Assembly (NCBI GenBank): GCA_024278215.1
Contig: JAJRTR010000124.1
Coordinates: 1 to 64,000 of the forward strand
Direction: 5' to 3'
Length of the DNA: 64,000 nucleotides
Origin: a bacterium
GTDB lineage: Bacteria; UBP15; UBA6099; JAJRTR01
Position numbers and translations under genes: made by a program. The number at the start of each line of letters is the position of its first letter. Position 1 is the first letter of the stretch. Positions 8,967-17,128 of the stretch are shown in pieces. The notes beneath the pieces were generated by a model. The model was not told where the DNA came from and did no database searches. It saw nothing but the letters and a program-made list of their open reading frames with translations.

Positions 8967-11261
8967 TCAGTAAACGAAAACGCCGCCGTAGACGGGTGCG
9001 GCGTGATACCCTTTGCGTGTATATTTGTCGATGAATTCCTGCTGTGCCCTGATGCGTGCTTTCTGTATCTCGACGGTTGCGGCAAAGTCGTACTCGTCGC
9101 CGAGCCATTTGCCGACGGGCGGCACAGGCAGGAATACGGTCGTCCGGCCCGGCACCAGCTCCGGCTGCTCGGGAACTACCAGCGTTTTTTTAAAAAGCGG
9201 CGCGAGATCGTTCTCGACCAGCGGCGCATTTCTCGCTGTCTTGACGACCATGAGTATTTCACGTTTTTCCTCGGGTATCCGCGGCACGAAGAGTTCGGCC
9301 TGTATCTTCGAGACCTGCGGCCTGGCTTTGCTGAACGGCTCGAACATCTTCGAGATGTTCCACACGATAAGCAGCGCGAAAAACAGGACGATCGCCGCGA
9401 TGGGCAGCGATTTTTTCATAAAACCGACGCGGTTGTAAGAGAACACGAAGAAGATGGCGAGCAACAGATATAACAGAACACCCGCCGGGGTGCTGTGCGA
9501 TATTTTCGACAGCAGCTTGTATACCGGCGGCGAAATCTCGAAATTGAAGCGGTTGGACAGGAAGTAGTTCGCGGGATTGAGTTTGCTGATGTAATAGTCC
9601 TGCGGATCGTCGAGATATTGCGCGAGTCGTGCGGGGTCTATCTTGAAAAGAGAGATAAACTTGCCACGCGCGACGCGGTCGGCGAATGGGAGGTCGGGGA
9701 AGAGGTCGCCGGGCCAGACCTGTGTATATATGAGATATTTCATATCGTATTTCTTTAAGACAGTAGCGACGACACGCATGTCGCCCCAGGGCACTGCGCC
9801 GGTGGGCCTGTGGCAGATGAAGTGAGTCGAGAAGAAGGGATAAGTCATGATAGTGTCGTCGGGGCCGGTCTTGCGCTTGAGGTAGTCGCAGGTGGTCTCG
9901 AGTTCGTGTATCCTGCTGTCGCGCGGCGGCTGGAGTGTTCGGACCGCGTTGAAAATGAGCGCCGGCATCGAGTCGCTCAAAAGTATGAATATCACGAGCC
10001 CCATCGCCAGCTTCAGCGAATTAATACCGGAGAAATGTTTTTTGAGCCAGTCGAACGAATACCTCATGCCCTGAGCGGCCACGAGGAAAACAAGCGGCAT
10101 AACGCACAGAAGATACCTGTCGGAATAGATAGCCATCCCCGTGTGCAGCGCTATCTGGAAGCATACTATCAGAAACGCCAGGCTGACATCCGGTCGCAGC
10201 CGCGAAAACAACAATCCGAGCAGAAAAAACGGAAACACCAGGAATCCGAATGCCTGAAAAATCCCGGGTTGATAAAATATGCCCGTCTCCCTGCCGAAGA
10301 TCACCATCTTCGTATTTGTGCGGATGACCTGCATGATGCTCGCGAGGTGTTCGCGAAGCGGCGGGTGCTTTTCCAGTGGCGGCGATTCGTTGTAGGCGCT
10401 GTAGTTGAAGATGATCCCGAAGAGGTCGCCCCTGTCGAAGCGCTCGCGCACGACTGTTCCGGACGGACTGTACGCGCGCGACACTCCCACGAACTGTTCC
10501 GTGTACAGCGGCGAGCCGAAAAGCATCCAGGCCCTCAGCAGAAACGGCACCACGAGCAGACCCGCTGCAGCGAATAGTTTCAGTGCTGGAATACCGAACA
10601 GTTGTTTGCGCCTGAAGAGCATCAGCCACACAAGTGCCGAGGGGATCAACATGATGCTGTTTCGCTTGAACGAAAACGCGAGTCCCATCAACAGTCCCGC
10701 TACAATATACCGCTCCTCGACAAGCATCAATATGAAGAAAAGGTACATCATCATCTGCCAGACTTCCGGCAGTCCGGGGTCCATAAATGTATACTGGCGC
10801 AGCACACTGGGCGACAACATTATGAGCAGCGCTGCGATGAATCCTGTCTCCTGCGAGAACATGCGCTTGCCCACACGGTATGTGACAAGCGGCAACAGGA
10901 ACAGACCGATGAATGAAGGGACCAGAAACGCCCACTGGCTCGTGCGGAATACGGCATAGAATGGAATGAGAAAATAAACATAGAGATTGGCGCGCAGGGC
11001 GGGCGGATGGGGCAGAGGCTGGTCTTTGACAGTATAAGTACGCAGCAGGTCCTCGCGCATGTGCCCGGTCTCGAAAATGCTGCGGGCTATGCCGACGTAT
11101 TCGAAAGAGTCGCCATCGTGGACGGGAGCGCGCGCCTGAACAAATAGGTGGAATACGCAAAATATGAAAGACAGGATAATAAGAGTACGCCAGTAGCGGT
11201 CTTTCTGCTCGGCGTTTTTCGCAGCAAGTTCAGCAGTCGGGTTGTTTTTTGCAGTTTCCAT
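8967..11261 (-). CDS. GT39/ArnT-like membrane glycosyltransferase
   Basis: A 764-residue integral membrane protein of the GT-C fold. The N-terminal loop contains the acidic catalytic motif in VHDGDSFEYVGIARSIFETG. About ten to twelve membrane helices follow, as in dolichyl/polyprenyl-phosphate-sugar mannosyltransferases. A soluble stretch after residue 450 is followed by two more membrane segments and a C-terminal domain. Such enzymes transfer a sugar from a polyprenyl phosphate donor to lipid or protein acceptors on the outer face of the inner membrane; the acceptor here is unknown. The ATG at 11261 gives the normal N-terminus; the frame extends upstream without family similarity. The propeller gene lies 10 bp downstream. 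Confidence 0.82.
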   Translation of the reverse strand: METAKNNPTAELAAKNAEQKDRYWRTLIILSFIFCVFHLFVQARAPVHDGDSFEYVGIARSIFETGHMREDLLRTYTVKDQPLPHPPALRANLYVYFLIPFYAVFRTSQWAFLVPSFIGLFLLPLVTYRVGKRMFSQETGFIAALLIMLSPSVLRQYTFMDPGLPEVWQMMMYLFFILMLVEERYIVAGLLMGLAFSFKRNSIMLIPSALVWLMLFRRKQLFGIPALKLFAAAGLLVVPFLLRAWMLFGSPLYTEQFVGVSRAYSPSGTVVRERFDRGDLFGIIFNYSAYNESPPLEKHPPLREHLASIMQVIRTNTKMVIFGRETGIFYQPGIFQAFGFLVFPFFLLGLLFSRLRPDVSLAFLIVCFQIALHTGMAIYSDRYLLCVMPLVFLVAAQGMRYSFDWLKKHFSGINSLKLAMGLVIFILLSDSMPALIFNAVRTLQPPRDSRIHELETTCDYLKRKTGPDDTIMTYPFFSTHFICHRPTGAVPWGDMRVVATVLKKYDMKYLIYTQVWPGDLFPDLPFADRVARGKFISLFKIDPARLAQYLDDPQDYYISKLNPANYFLSNRFNFEISPPVYKLLSKISHSTPAGVLLYLLLAIFFVFSYNRVGFMKKSLPIAAIVLFFALLIVWNISKMFEPFSKARPQVSKIQAELFVPRIPEEKREILMVVKTARNAPLVENDLAPLFKKTLVVPEQPELVPGRTTVFLPVPPVGKWLGDEYDFAATVEIQKARIRAQQEFIDKYTRKGYHAAPVYGGVFVY

Positions 11262-11434
11262 GAAATGTGGGTCCACTTGTTCAGGCTGTGATGAATTATA
11301 GATGCAACAGGGCAGAGAACGCAATCGGCGACCGGTCCTTTGTAATCCAACCACACAGCGGAATCAGTTTTATTATTCCGCAAACAGTTCAGGAAAACGA
11401 TATGAAACAAGCAGTTGCCTGTATTAGACGCCCA

Positions 11435-11564
11435 AATACCGTTTACTTAATGCTTTTTACGACAGGCGAGACGCCTGTCGTACCTGCCGCGATGCTGTGA
11501 GATACAGTAGCACAGGCGTCCCGCCTGTGGCTGGGCATGACCTTAAGTAAACAGTGTTGGTATT
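11435..11564. repeat. R3 nested inverted-repeat element
   Basis: The outer inverted pair is exact: GTTTACTTAA (11441-11450) and TTAAGTAAAC (11543-11552), with AATACC and GGTATT just outside. Inside are two perfect 8-bp hairpins, GACAGGCG-AGA-CGCCTGTC (11461-11479) and CACAGGCG-TCC-CGCCTGTG (11511-11529). It has no coding capacity. The layout suggests a miniature element or a structured repeat. Confidence 0.7.
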
Positions 11565-11565
11565 A

Positions 11566-11757
11566 GCCCGCATATTTCACCAGTGCGGGCCAAAAATCGG
11601 GAGAATGCCTGTAATATAAGGCGTGGCAAGTGAGTAGTGCGGGAGCATACTGCAGGTATGTGACCAATCCCGAATCGCCGCCGCAACGCAGTATAACAGG
11701 CGTTATAGCGATTTTCCGGATTTCTTTGTGAGAAATCCGGGTTAGCTGAACATATAT
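11566..11757. repeat. R2 long repeat, copy 1
   Basis: The left end carries the R2 hairpin (CCCGCAT at 11567-11573, GTGCGGG at 11583-11589). The right end carries a related hairpin (CGGATTTCTTTGTGAGAAATCCG). The interior (11620-11730) matches a second copy near 33.4 kb, with the shared segments GGGAGCRTACTGC and ATCCCGARTYGCCG. No target duplication was found. Confidence 0.6.
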
Positions 11758-11767
11758 ATTTGGACAC

Positions 11768-11796
11768 TTGTTTAAATGCCGGTTGGTAGTTATAAT
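11768..11796 (+). promoter_or_regulatory. Sigma70-type promoter of the hybrid histidine kinase
   Basis: TTGTTT (11768-11773) and TATAAT (11791-11796) are separated by exactly 17 bp. Transcription would begin near 11803, leaving a leader of about 60 nt before the kinase start at 11866. It lies just beyond the R2 repeat. Confidence 0.7.
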
Positions 11797-11865
11797 GAGT
11801 ATGCAGGGTGAATGAATGTAATAATTTAACAGAATAATATAAATAATACTAATAATTGATGGACA

Positions 11866-13521
11866 GTGTTGAAGAAACCGAGTAAAAAGAGTGAGTTAAA
11901 GAGCAGAGAATGTCTCGAAGCGGCATATAATCGTGTCGTAGAAGAGAACAAAAGACTGCGCGAACTCGTCAATCTGCAAGAATTCCGGATTCAGTCGGGC
12001 ATAGATTCTCACCTCATCACAGCAGATATATTCCAGACAATCGTCAACTCAACAGAAGATGGAATAATGATAGAAGACGAAGAGGGGACTGTCATTTTTG
12101 CCAATGGCGGATTTGTAAAGATGCTGGGTTATGACAGCAGCGGCGAGGTTATCGGCAGAAAGTGGACGGATTTTTTCTCATATCATACAGAGAGAAAAAC
12201 CGGCGCGGGGCTGGAAACTGTCGAATGTATGCTGACGCGAAAAGACAGCACGAAAATGCCGGTGATTGTTACAAACTCCGCATATTATAAAAGTGGGGAC
12301 TACACGGGGGTTCTTACTTTTATCAAAGATATCAGAAATCGCAAAGACCTCGAGGAGAAAGAGTTGCGCCTCACGCAACGCGCGTCCCACATACAGAAGA
12401 TGGAAGCGCTGGTGACACTTGCAAGCGGCATTGTGCACGACTTCAATAATACTATAGGAGTAATCAGGGGTTTCGCCGAGACGGGCATCTGCAAGTCCCG
12501 GGGCGGAAATAATGTCGATAGTGATCTGAAAAGCATCATTGAAGCGACACGTATGGCGGAATCGCTGGTGTCCCAACTTCTTGATTTCTCCAGAAGCGAA
12601 AACACCGAGCGGCATCCTTGCAATATCAACGATGTGGTCGAAGATATTTGTGAAATTGTCGAGAGGACATTCCCGCCTGAAATAAGTATTCGCAGCTCTC
12701 TGGCAGGAGGCTCGCTGTCATGTATGGCAGACAAGCACCAGATTCTGCAAATGCTTCTGAATATATGTATCAATGCCCGCGATGCCATGCCCGGCGGCGG
12801 CGAACTAATCATCGAATCAAATGTGGTTTCGCTTAAAGGAACGGGGTCCAATGCACCGGAAGAATTGACCGGCGGGACTTATGCGCTGATTCGAATCCAG
12901 GACACCGGAGAAGGCATTCCGGAGGATGTCAGGGCAAGAGTTTTCGAGCCGTTCTTTACGACAAAACCCGCGGGCAAGGGGTCGGGGCTCGGGCTTGCCC
13001 AGGCTTATGGAACTGTGCGTGGACACGGCGGCTCGATACGAATCCATTCTGTCGAGGGCACCGGGACAACAGTTGAAATTTACCTGCCGGTTCAGCCTGA
13101 AACCGGTGATAATGAAAAGATGCCGAAGGGCAAAAAGATCAAAGCTGCTTCCGCTGCGCACGGCCTCACACTGCTTGCCATAGACGACAACCGGCTTATG
13201 TTGAGCCTTGTAAAGAATATTGCATCCCTGAACGGCATAAACCTCTACACTGCCGGCAACGCGGAGACCGGATTGAGGATGGCCCGTGAGCGGGCGAACG
13301 AAATAGACGTTGTTATTGTCGATCAGCGGCTTTCAGGAACAAGCGGACTTGACCTTTGCCGCGAACTTAAAAAGCTGGACAGCAATATTAAAATCGTACT
13401 GTTTTCAGGCAATGAACCGGGCAACCTCATTGTCGGCCCGGGCGCTCTGTCTGACGCCTTCCTGAAAAAACCTTTCACTGCTGATAAATTCATATCGACC
13501 ATAACGGCTCTTGTCGAATAG
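11866..13521 (+). CDS. Hybrid sensor histidine kinase (PAS-HisKA-HATPase-REC)
   Basis: A 551-residue cytoplasmic kinase. A short N-terminal coiled coil (residues 10-45) leads into a PAS domain (about 52-160, with TEDGIMIEDEEGTVIFAN). The H-box is LASGIVHDFNN with the phospho-accepting H191. The ATPase domain has N-box residues near 299-303 (LLNICINARDAM), G1 DTGEGIP near 346 and G2 GSGLGLA near 372. A receiver domain (about 433-551) keeps its acidic pair D440-D441, phosphoacceptor D486 (VIVDQRLSG) and K534. There is no transmembrane segment and no DNA-binding domain, so a separate output partner is needed. The start is a GTG at 11866 or a TTG three bases later; neither has a strong ribosome-binding site. 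It is a single plus-strand gene with its own promoter. Confidence 0.92.
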   Translation: MLKKPSKKSELKSRECLEAAYNRVVEENKRLRELVNLQEFRIQSGIDSHLITADIFQTIVNSTEDGIMIEDEEGTVIFANGGFVKMLGYDSSGEVIGRKWTDFFSYHTERKTGAGLETVECMLTRKDSTKMPVIVTNSAYYKSGDYTGVLTFIKDIRNRKDLEEKELRLTQRASHIQKMEALVTLASGIVHDFNNTIGVIRGFAETGICKSRGGNNVDSDLKSIIEATRMAESLVSQLLDFSRSENTERHPCNINDVVEDICEIVERTFPPEISIRSSLAGGSLSCMADKHQILQMLLNICINARDAMPGGGELIIESNVVSLKGTGSNAPEELTGGTYALIRIQDTGEGIPEDVRARVFEPFFTTKPAGKGSGLGLAQAYGTVRGHGGSIRIHSVEGTGTTVEIYLPVQPETGDNEKMPKGKKIKAASAAHGLTLLAIDDNRLMLSLVKNIASLNGINLYTAGNAETGLRMARERANEIDVVIVDQRLSGTSGLDLCRELKKLDSNIKIVLFSGNEPGNLIVGPGALSDAFLKKPFTADKFISTITALVE

Positions 13522-13571
13522 TTCCCCCCCAAAACCTTGCCAGCCACCGGAAATGAAATACTTTTCAATCG

Positions 13572-13747
13572 AGCCATTTGCGAAATTATGTTCGTAGCGA
13601 GGTCGAGCGAAATTGTCAAGAGCAAGGCGGAGGTGTAAAATCCTTGCAGGCGTACTTGTAGAGTACGTCGAGGACGATTTTACACCGACAACGCAACTAT
13701 GGACAATAACAGCCGACCTCAACAGAATCAGAATTTTGCAATCGGCT
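13572..13747 (+). mobile_element. R1 miniature inverted-repeat element, copy B
   Basis: A 176-bp element with ends AGCCATTTGCGAAATTA and AATTTTGCAATCGGCT. The flanks are CAATCG (13566-13571) and CAATCA (13748-13753), a 6-bp duplication with one mismatch. The right flank overlaps the stop codon of the HTH-FapA gene. The interior shares the GGCGGAGGTGTAAAATCC and GTACTTGTAGAGTACGTCG blocks with the other copies. Confidence 0.85.
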
Positions 13748-13750
13748 CAA

Positions 13751-15592
13751 TCACCCGGGTATATCTTTCACGGCTATTTTCCCGTTGTAGTAATAGAATC
13801 TTTTGTTTTCAATCGGGTCTCTTATTTCCACTGCCGCATCTTCAATACATATCTCGACGCCCGGATGCGCGATGCCCGCGACATCGATAAATATCCGTTC
13901 ATCGTCGGAAGTCCACTGCAGGAAAGACGCAAGCGCCTTCTCCTGCTGCTTGATCTGTTTCCGAAGCGCGGCAAGCTTCTTTTCTTCTGTTTTTTTTGCT
14001 ATTGATTTCTGTTCGGCGCGCCGCTTGATACGTTGTTTTGTCAGCGCTATTTCATTGTCCAGTTCTGCGATAAGCTTTTCGAGGTAGAGACGCTCGGAGA
14101 GAGAGCCGTCATCAGCAGGCTGCTGGATTTTCAGGACGGTTTTGTTGTGATTAGGTGAGCCGGCCGCAAAAACGCTTATCGATTGTCCGGCAGTGATATT
14201 GCTGGAGACGACCCGGTTGTTTTCCCCTGTAAGTTTTACTGACTTCGCGGCATACACTTCGCTTCCGACGATAGATGATTCGACAACAATATTCATGCCC
14301 GAATGCAGGTGGCATCTTTCGGCGAACGCGGCTGATATGTTTCTTTTCGAGACGAGAAGCGCTTTTCTGTTGCCGCGGATTCCGCCTCGTATTTCTATGC
14401 TGCTGATGTGCGAAACAACTTTTGCCGCTTCGATGTGCCCCTTTACAATTATCTTCCTGCCGGCTGTGAGCGAAAACCCGGGTCTGACATTTTCATGGAT
14501 GATGACCCGCCCTTCGAAATCGATATTGCCGGTGTCATAGCCGACTTCGGGCAAATATTGTGTCGCGTCCACGCAAATAGTGTTTTTCTTCCAGTATGCG
14601 ACACCCTCCTGAGCAGCGTGCAGACGCAGTTTGTCTTCTGAAAAATAAGTGTTTGCGCCGCCCCTGAGAAGCGACTGAGCGCCGGTTTTATACTTTATTG
14701 TTTCGCCGTAAACATTCATGCCGTCGCGCGCATTTTCGGGCATAATCAGTTCAGCAAGTATCTGGTCTTTCCGCACTTTTGAAATGTTTTCAAATTCACT
14801 GTAATCGATGTCTGGCGATTCGAGCGACTTCGGGTGAAAACTGCGTGGAGTGTCGAAGTTGATCGTGAGTCGCGCTTCTCCGCCGGGTTCCGGCACCGAA
14901 CCACACGCCGCGACAAGAAGCCTGCCCCTGATGTTTTTGTCGCCCGCCGCCCTGATAAGGGTCGAGGCGAGGCCGTGCCTGATTCCTGTTTCGGCGAGCG
15001 CCTTAAGGACACTCGCAGGATTCGCGCTCGTCGCGCCGGGGCTGATGTATAGATATGCTTTCAGCTTATCTTCCGATACGCAAATATTTATATCGTCGAT
15101 GAATGTGTGAACGACATTTCCGATCCTGACCGGCTTGCCGGGAGCGGCAATTGCTTCTTTGATAAATCCATCGGCTTTTGAAATTATACCGATGTCCCCG
15201 AGGACCTCTTTTATCTCATCCGCCACGGGTTCAGGCCGGTCATTATCAAATACGGTCAGGCACAAATCATCTCGTATCTCTTCGATCCCGAAATGCTTCG
15301 AGACGGAAAGTTCGGGAGGACTTTCCACAGTTGGTTCCGTGGACTTTTTCCTGGCAGGCGCCTGTATTTCCGACGACTCGATTTCTTTATCGATTTCGTC
15401 GATCACACCGGGAAAATCATCTACAGTGGAAGTTCTTTCCGCGATCCATTTATCGAGGTGCTGAATGCGAAACCGCGTGTATCCGCTGATGCGGACAAAG
15501 GGGAGTTTCTCGTTTTTAATCAGTTCGATAAGCTGTGTCTTACCGACACCGAGATATTCGAGCGCTTCACGTGCGGTGAGGAGATTCTTCAT
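13751..15592 (-). CDS. HTH (excisionase/MerR-type) fused to FapA/DUF342 polymerization-type domain
   Basis: A 613-residue fusion. Residues 1-52 are a winged helix-turn-helix of the excisionase type (LLTAREALEYLGVGKTQLIELIKNEKLPFVRI), normally a DNA-binding module. After an acidic/serine-rich linker comes a FapA/DUF342 domain (about residues 110-540), recognisable from VHTFIDDINICVSEDKLKAYLYISP, GMNVYGETI and the beta-helical GYDTGNIDFEGRVIIHENV with its glycine-spaced repeats. A lysine-rich coiled coil at about 500-565 precedes a short beta C-terminus. FapA-family proteins in other bacteria are linked to envelope and motility functions, but their biochemistry is poorly known. The gene is the last of the surface/partner-switch run and its stop lies within an R1 target duplication. 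Confidence 0.85.
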   Translation of the reverse strand: MKNLLTAREALEYLGVGKTQLIELIKNEKLPFVRISGYTRFRIQHLDKWIAERTSTVDDFPGVIDEIDKEIESSEIQAPARKKSTEPTVESPPELSVSKHFGIEEIRDDLCLTVFDNDRPEPVADEIKEVLGDIGIISKADGFIKEAIAAPGKPVRIGNVVHTFIDDINICVSEDKLKAYLYISPGATSANPASVLKALAETGIRHGLASTLIRAAGDKNIRGRLLVAACGSVPEPGGEARLTINFDTPRSFHPKSLESPDIDYSEFENISKVRKDQILAELIMPENARDGMNVYGETIKYKTGAQSLLRGGANTYFSEDKLRLHAAQEGVAYWKKNTICVDATQYLPEVGYDTGNIDFEGRVIIHENVRPGFSLTAGRKIIVKGHIEAAKVVSHISSIEIRGGIRGNRKALLVSKRNISAAFAERCHLHSGMNIVVESSIVGSEVYAAKSVKLTGENNRVVSSNITAGQSISVFAAGSPNHNKTVLKIQQPADDGSLSERLYLEKLIAELDNEIALTKQRIKRRAEQKSIAKKTEEKKLAALRKQIKQQEKALASFLQWTSDDERIFIDVAGIAHPGVEICIEDAAVEIRDPIENKRFYYYNGKIAVKDIPG

Positions 15593-15670
15593 CGTAATGT
15601 CTCCCTGAGTTCATCGTCAAGATCAGTTTGTTTCATCGTTTCCAAGTGGACCTTGGGAACGCAGACAAAG

Positions 15671-15796
15671 TCAAATCCGAATCTCCATACCCTCGCAGGC
15701 AAGAATGATATCGAGCTCCATTTCGGGGTAAGTTCTTTCACTGTAAACCTGTGTTTTTCGAAGAATTCTTCCAAGCTTCAAGTCGTCGTATGTCGG
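15671..15796 (-). pseudogene. Downstream remainder of the MBL-fold gene after an in-frame TAA
   Basis: In the same frame as the MBL-fold gene, directly after its TAA, the sequence encodes 41 more residues before a TGA: PTYDDLKLGRILRKTQVYSE and then a segment ending DIILACEGMEIRI. The joint FHH-stop-PTYDD and the final EGMEI resemble the normal C-terminus of this MBL subfamily. One base change, for example GAA to TAA, would account for the stop. It is either a real truncation, a recoded stop or a sequence error. Confidence 0.75.
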
Positions 15797-16609
15797 TTAA
15801 TGGTGAAAGAGAGCCAGCCGGCGCACATTCTCGGCATGCGCAAGGTCCACACCGATAAGCGACGAGCAATGGCCCCAGTCTGTTTTCGTGAGTACGTCGC
15901 CGATTGTATACATCGTATCGAGGACAAGGAGATCAGCCTTCGCGAGATATTTTGTGTCCTCTTCCTTCGTGCTTTTCATTTCTGTGTCCGACGCATAGAC
16001 AAAAACCTTGCTGTCGAACTCGACCCTGTACCCAAAGGCTTCCCCGGGATGTGACATTTTAAACGGAATAATTTTCGCGCCGCCGATCTCGACCGTCTCG
16101 CCGGGTGTAAGGATGTTGAATGTTTTCTCAGAGGCCATAGTATCGATGGAAACGGGGAAGTGGTCGGGGGCCTGCTGTGTGGTGATCCTTTCTTCGAGCC
16201 TGTCGTGGCAGCCAAAGAAATTGATCCTGTTGCCGGGAATGAAAGCCGGTGTGAAAAAAGGGAACCCCATGATATGGTCCCAGTGTGTGTGGCTAAGAAA
16301 AATATTTACCTCACCGCCGCCGTTGCCGAACTCTGTTTTCATAAGTTCAAGACCAAGAGAGCGAATTCCGGAACCGGCGTCGAATACAAAAATGGAATCA
16401 CCGGCCCTGAGTTCTACGCACGATGTATTGCCGCCGACTGTGCCGAGATCAACTATTGATCGGCTGTCGATGAATCTTTTCACGGCAAGTTCGTCGTCCA
16501 GATCGATATTGCCGGCGTTTTTCAGTAATTGTTCGGCTTTTCTCCTGATTTGACCAGTTGTTATGGGCGTTGGGATCGACCCGCGAACTCCCCAGAATTT
16601 TATGTTCAT
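15797..16609 (-). CDS. MBL-fold metallohydrolase, C-terminally interrupted
   Basis: A 270-residue metallo-beta-lactamase-fold protein with NIKFWGVRGSIPTP at the N-terminus, VGGNTSCVELRAG near 58, and the metal motif SHTHWDHIMG (about 106-115). Further ligands are likely H187 (SHPGEAFGYR), D208 (YASDTE), H247 (DWGHCSS) and the terminal HH. This subfamily resembles cyclic-nucleotide or phosphodiester hydrolases. It stops at a TAA directly after LALFHH, although the same frame continues with a normal family C-terminus (15671-15796), so it lacks about 41 residues. The ATG at 16609 has AAGGG six bases upstream. Its place between the STAS and HTH-FapA genes suggests a second-messenger or regulatory role, which is inference. 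Confidence 0.85.
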   Translation of the reverse strand: MNIKFWGVRGSIPTPITTGQIRRKAEQLLKNAGNIDLDDELAVKRFIDSRSIVDLGTVGGNTSCVELRAGDSIFVFDAGSGIRSLGLELMKTEFGNGGGEVNIFLSHTHWDHIMGFPFFTPAFIPGNRINFFGCHDRLEERITTQQAPDHFPVSIDTMASEKTFNILTPGETVEIGGAKIIPFKMSHPGEAFGYRVEFDSKVFVYASDTEMKSTKEEDTKYLAKADLLVLDTMYTIGDVLTKTDWGHCSSLIGVDLAHAENVRRLALFHH

Positions 16610-16630
16610 GCGCAACCCTTTAGTTTACTA

Positions 16631-17128
16631 TCAATCTTCAGCCAAAAAGAAAAAGTATGTCGCTTCATCTTCTGCGAATTCCATTACCTTGCCGCATTTG
16701 GGGCATTCAAAATCAGGGGCTTCGGCGTCTTCGAAATCTTCGTCAGCGTCAAAGTGTTCCGCAATGTTGACGAGCACTTCATGTGCTTTCTTGCATTCTT
16801 CGCAATAGTAGGGCGCGTAGAAGGAAACGATCCTGCCGGGCTGGAGAAAGTTTGTGATCATAATAAGCTGATCTACAATCGCACGCGAGCATTCGACATA
16901 CTCGATGTCGCATTTGCCTGCGAGCGGCCGGATGGCGTTCACCCAGTCGCGCACACCGCATGAGTTGATTCTCGTAATGCCCCGAAGATTGATTATCAGC
17001 TTTCCCTCGGGCACATCTTTGAGGACCTCGTCCAGGTTCGTCCGCTCGTTTATCACGCCCTCGAGTGTGAGAACAACCGCTCCGTCGCGTTTTTCCTTTT
17101 TCGTCGTCAGTTGAGATTCGTTATCCAC
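16631..17128 (-). CDS. STAS-domain protein with C-terminal zinc ribbon
   Basis: A 165-residue protein. Residues 8-100 form a STAS domain as in anti-anti-sigma factors, with VVLTLEGVINERTNLDEVL and the helix-cap RINSCGVRDWVNAI, where S56 is in the place of the phosphorylatable serine. The rest holds two CxxC pairs, CEEC (109-112) and CPKC (142-145), separated by a very acidic loop, which should bind one zinc ion. The start is a GTG at 17128 with GGGGAG seven bases upstream. It overlaps the end of the phosphatase/kinase gene by 8 bp, so translation is probably coupled. Family knowledge: STAS proteins are the switch component dephosphorylated by SpoIIE-type phosphatases and phosphorylated by RsbW-type kinases. 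Confidence 0.88.
   Translation of the reverse strand: MDNESQLTTKKEKRDGAVVLTLEGVINERTNLDEVLKDVPEGKLIINLRGITRINSCGVRDWVNAIRPLAGKCDIEYVECSRAIVDQLIMITNFLQPGRIVSFYAPYYCEECKKAHEVLVNIAEHFDADEDFEDAEAPDFECPKCGKVMEFAEDEATYFFFLAED

Larger units (their letters stand above)
11262..11865. other. Divergent intergenic region with two repeats and a promoter
   Basis: This 604-bp region separates the minus-strand glycosyltransferase and the plus-strand histidine kinase. It contains a nested inverted-repeat element (11435-11564), a long R2 repeat (11566-11757) and a strong promoter-like sequence (11768-11796). No credible gene was seen. Confidence 0.6.

Noticed and set aside
15589-15774. Separate small gene (61 codons) after the MBL-fold gene
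   Set aside because: It is in another frame than the convincing C-terminal continuation of the MBL-fold protein.
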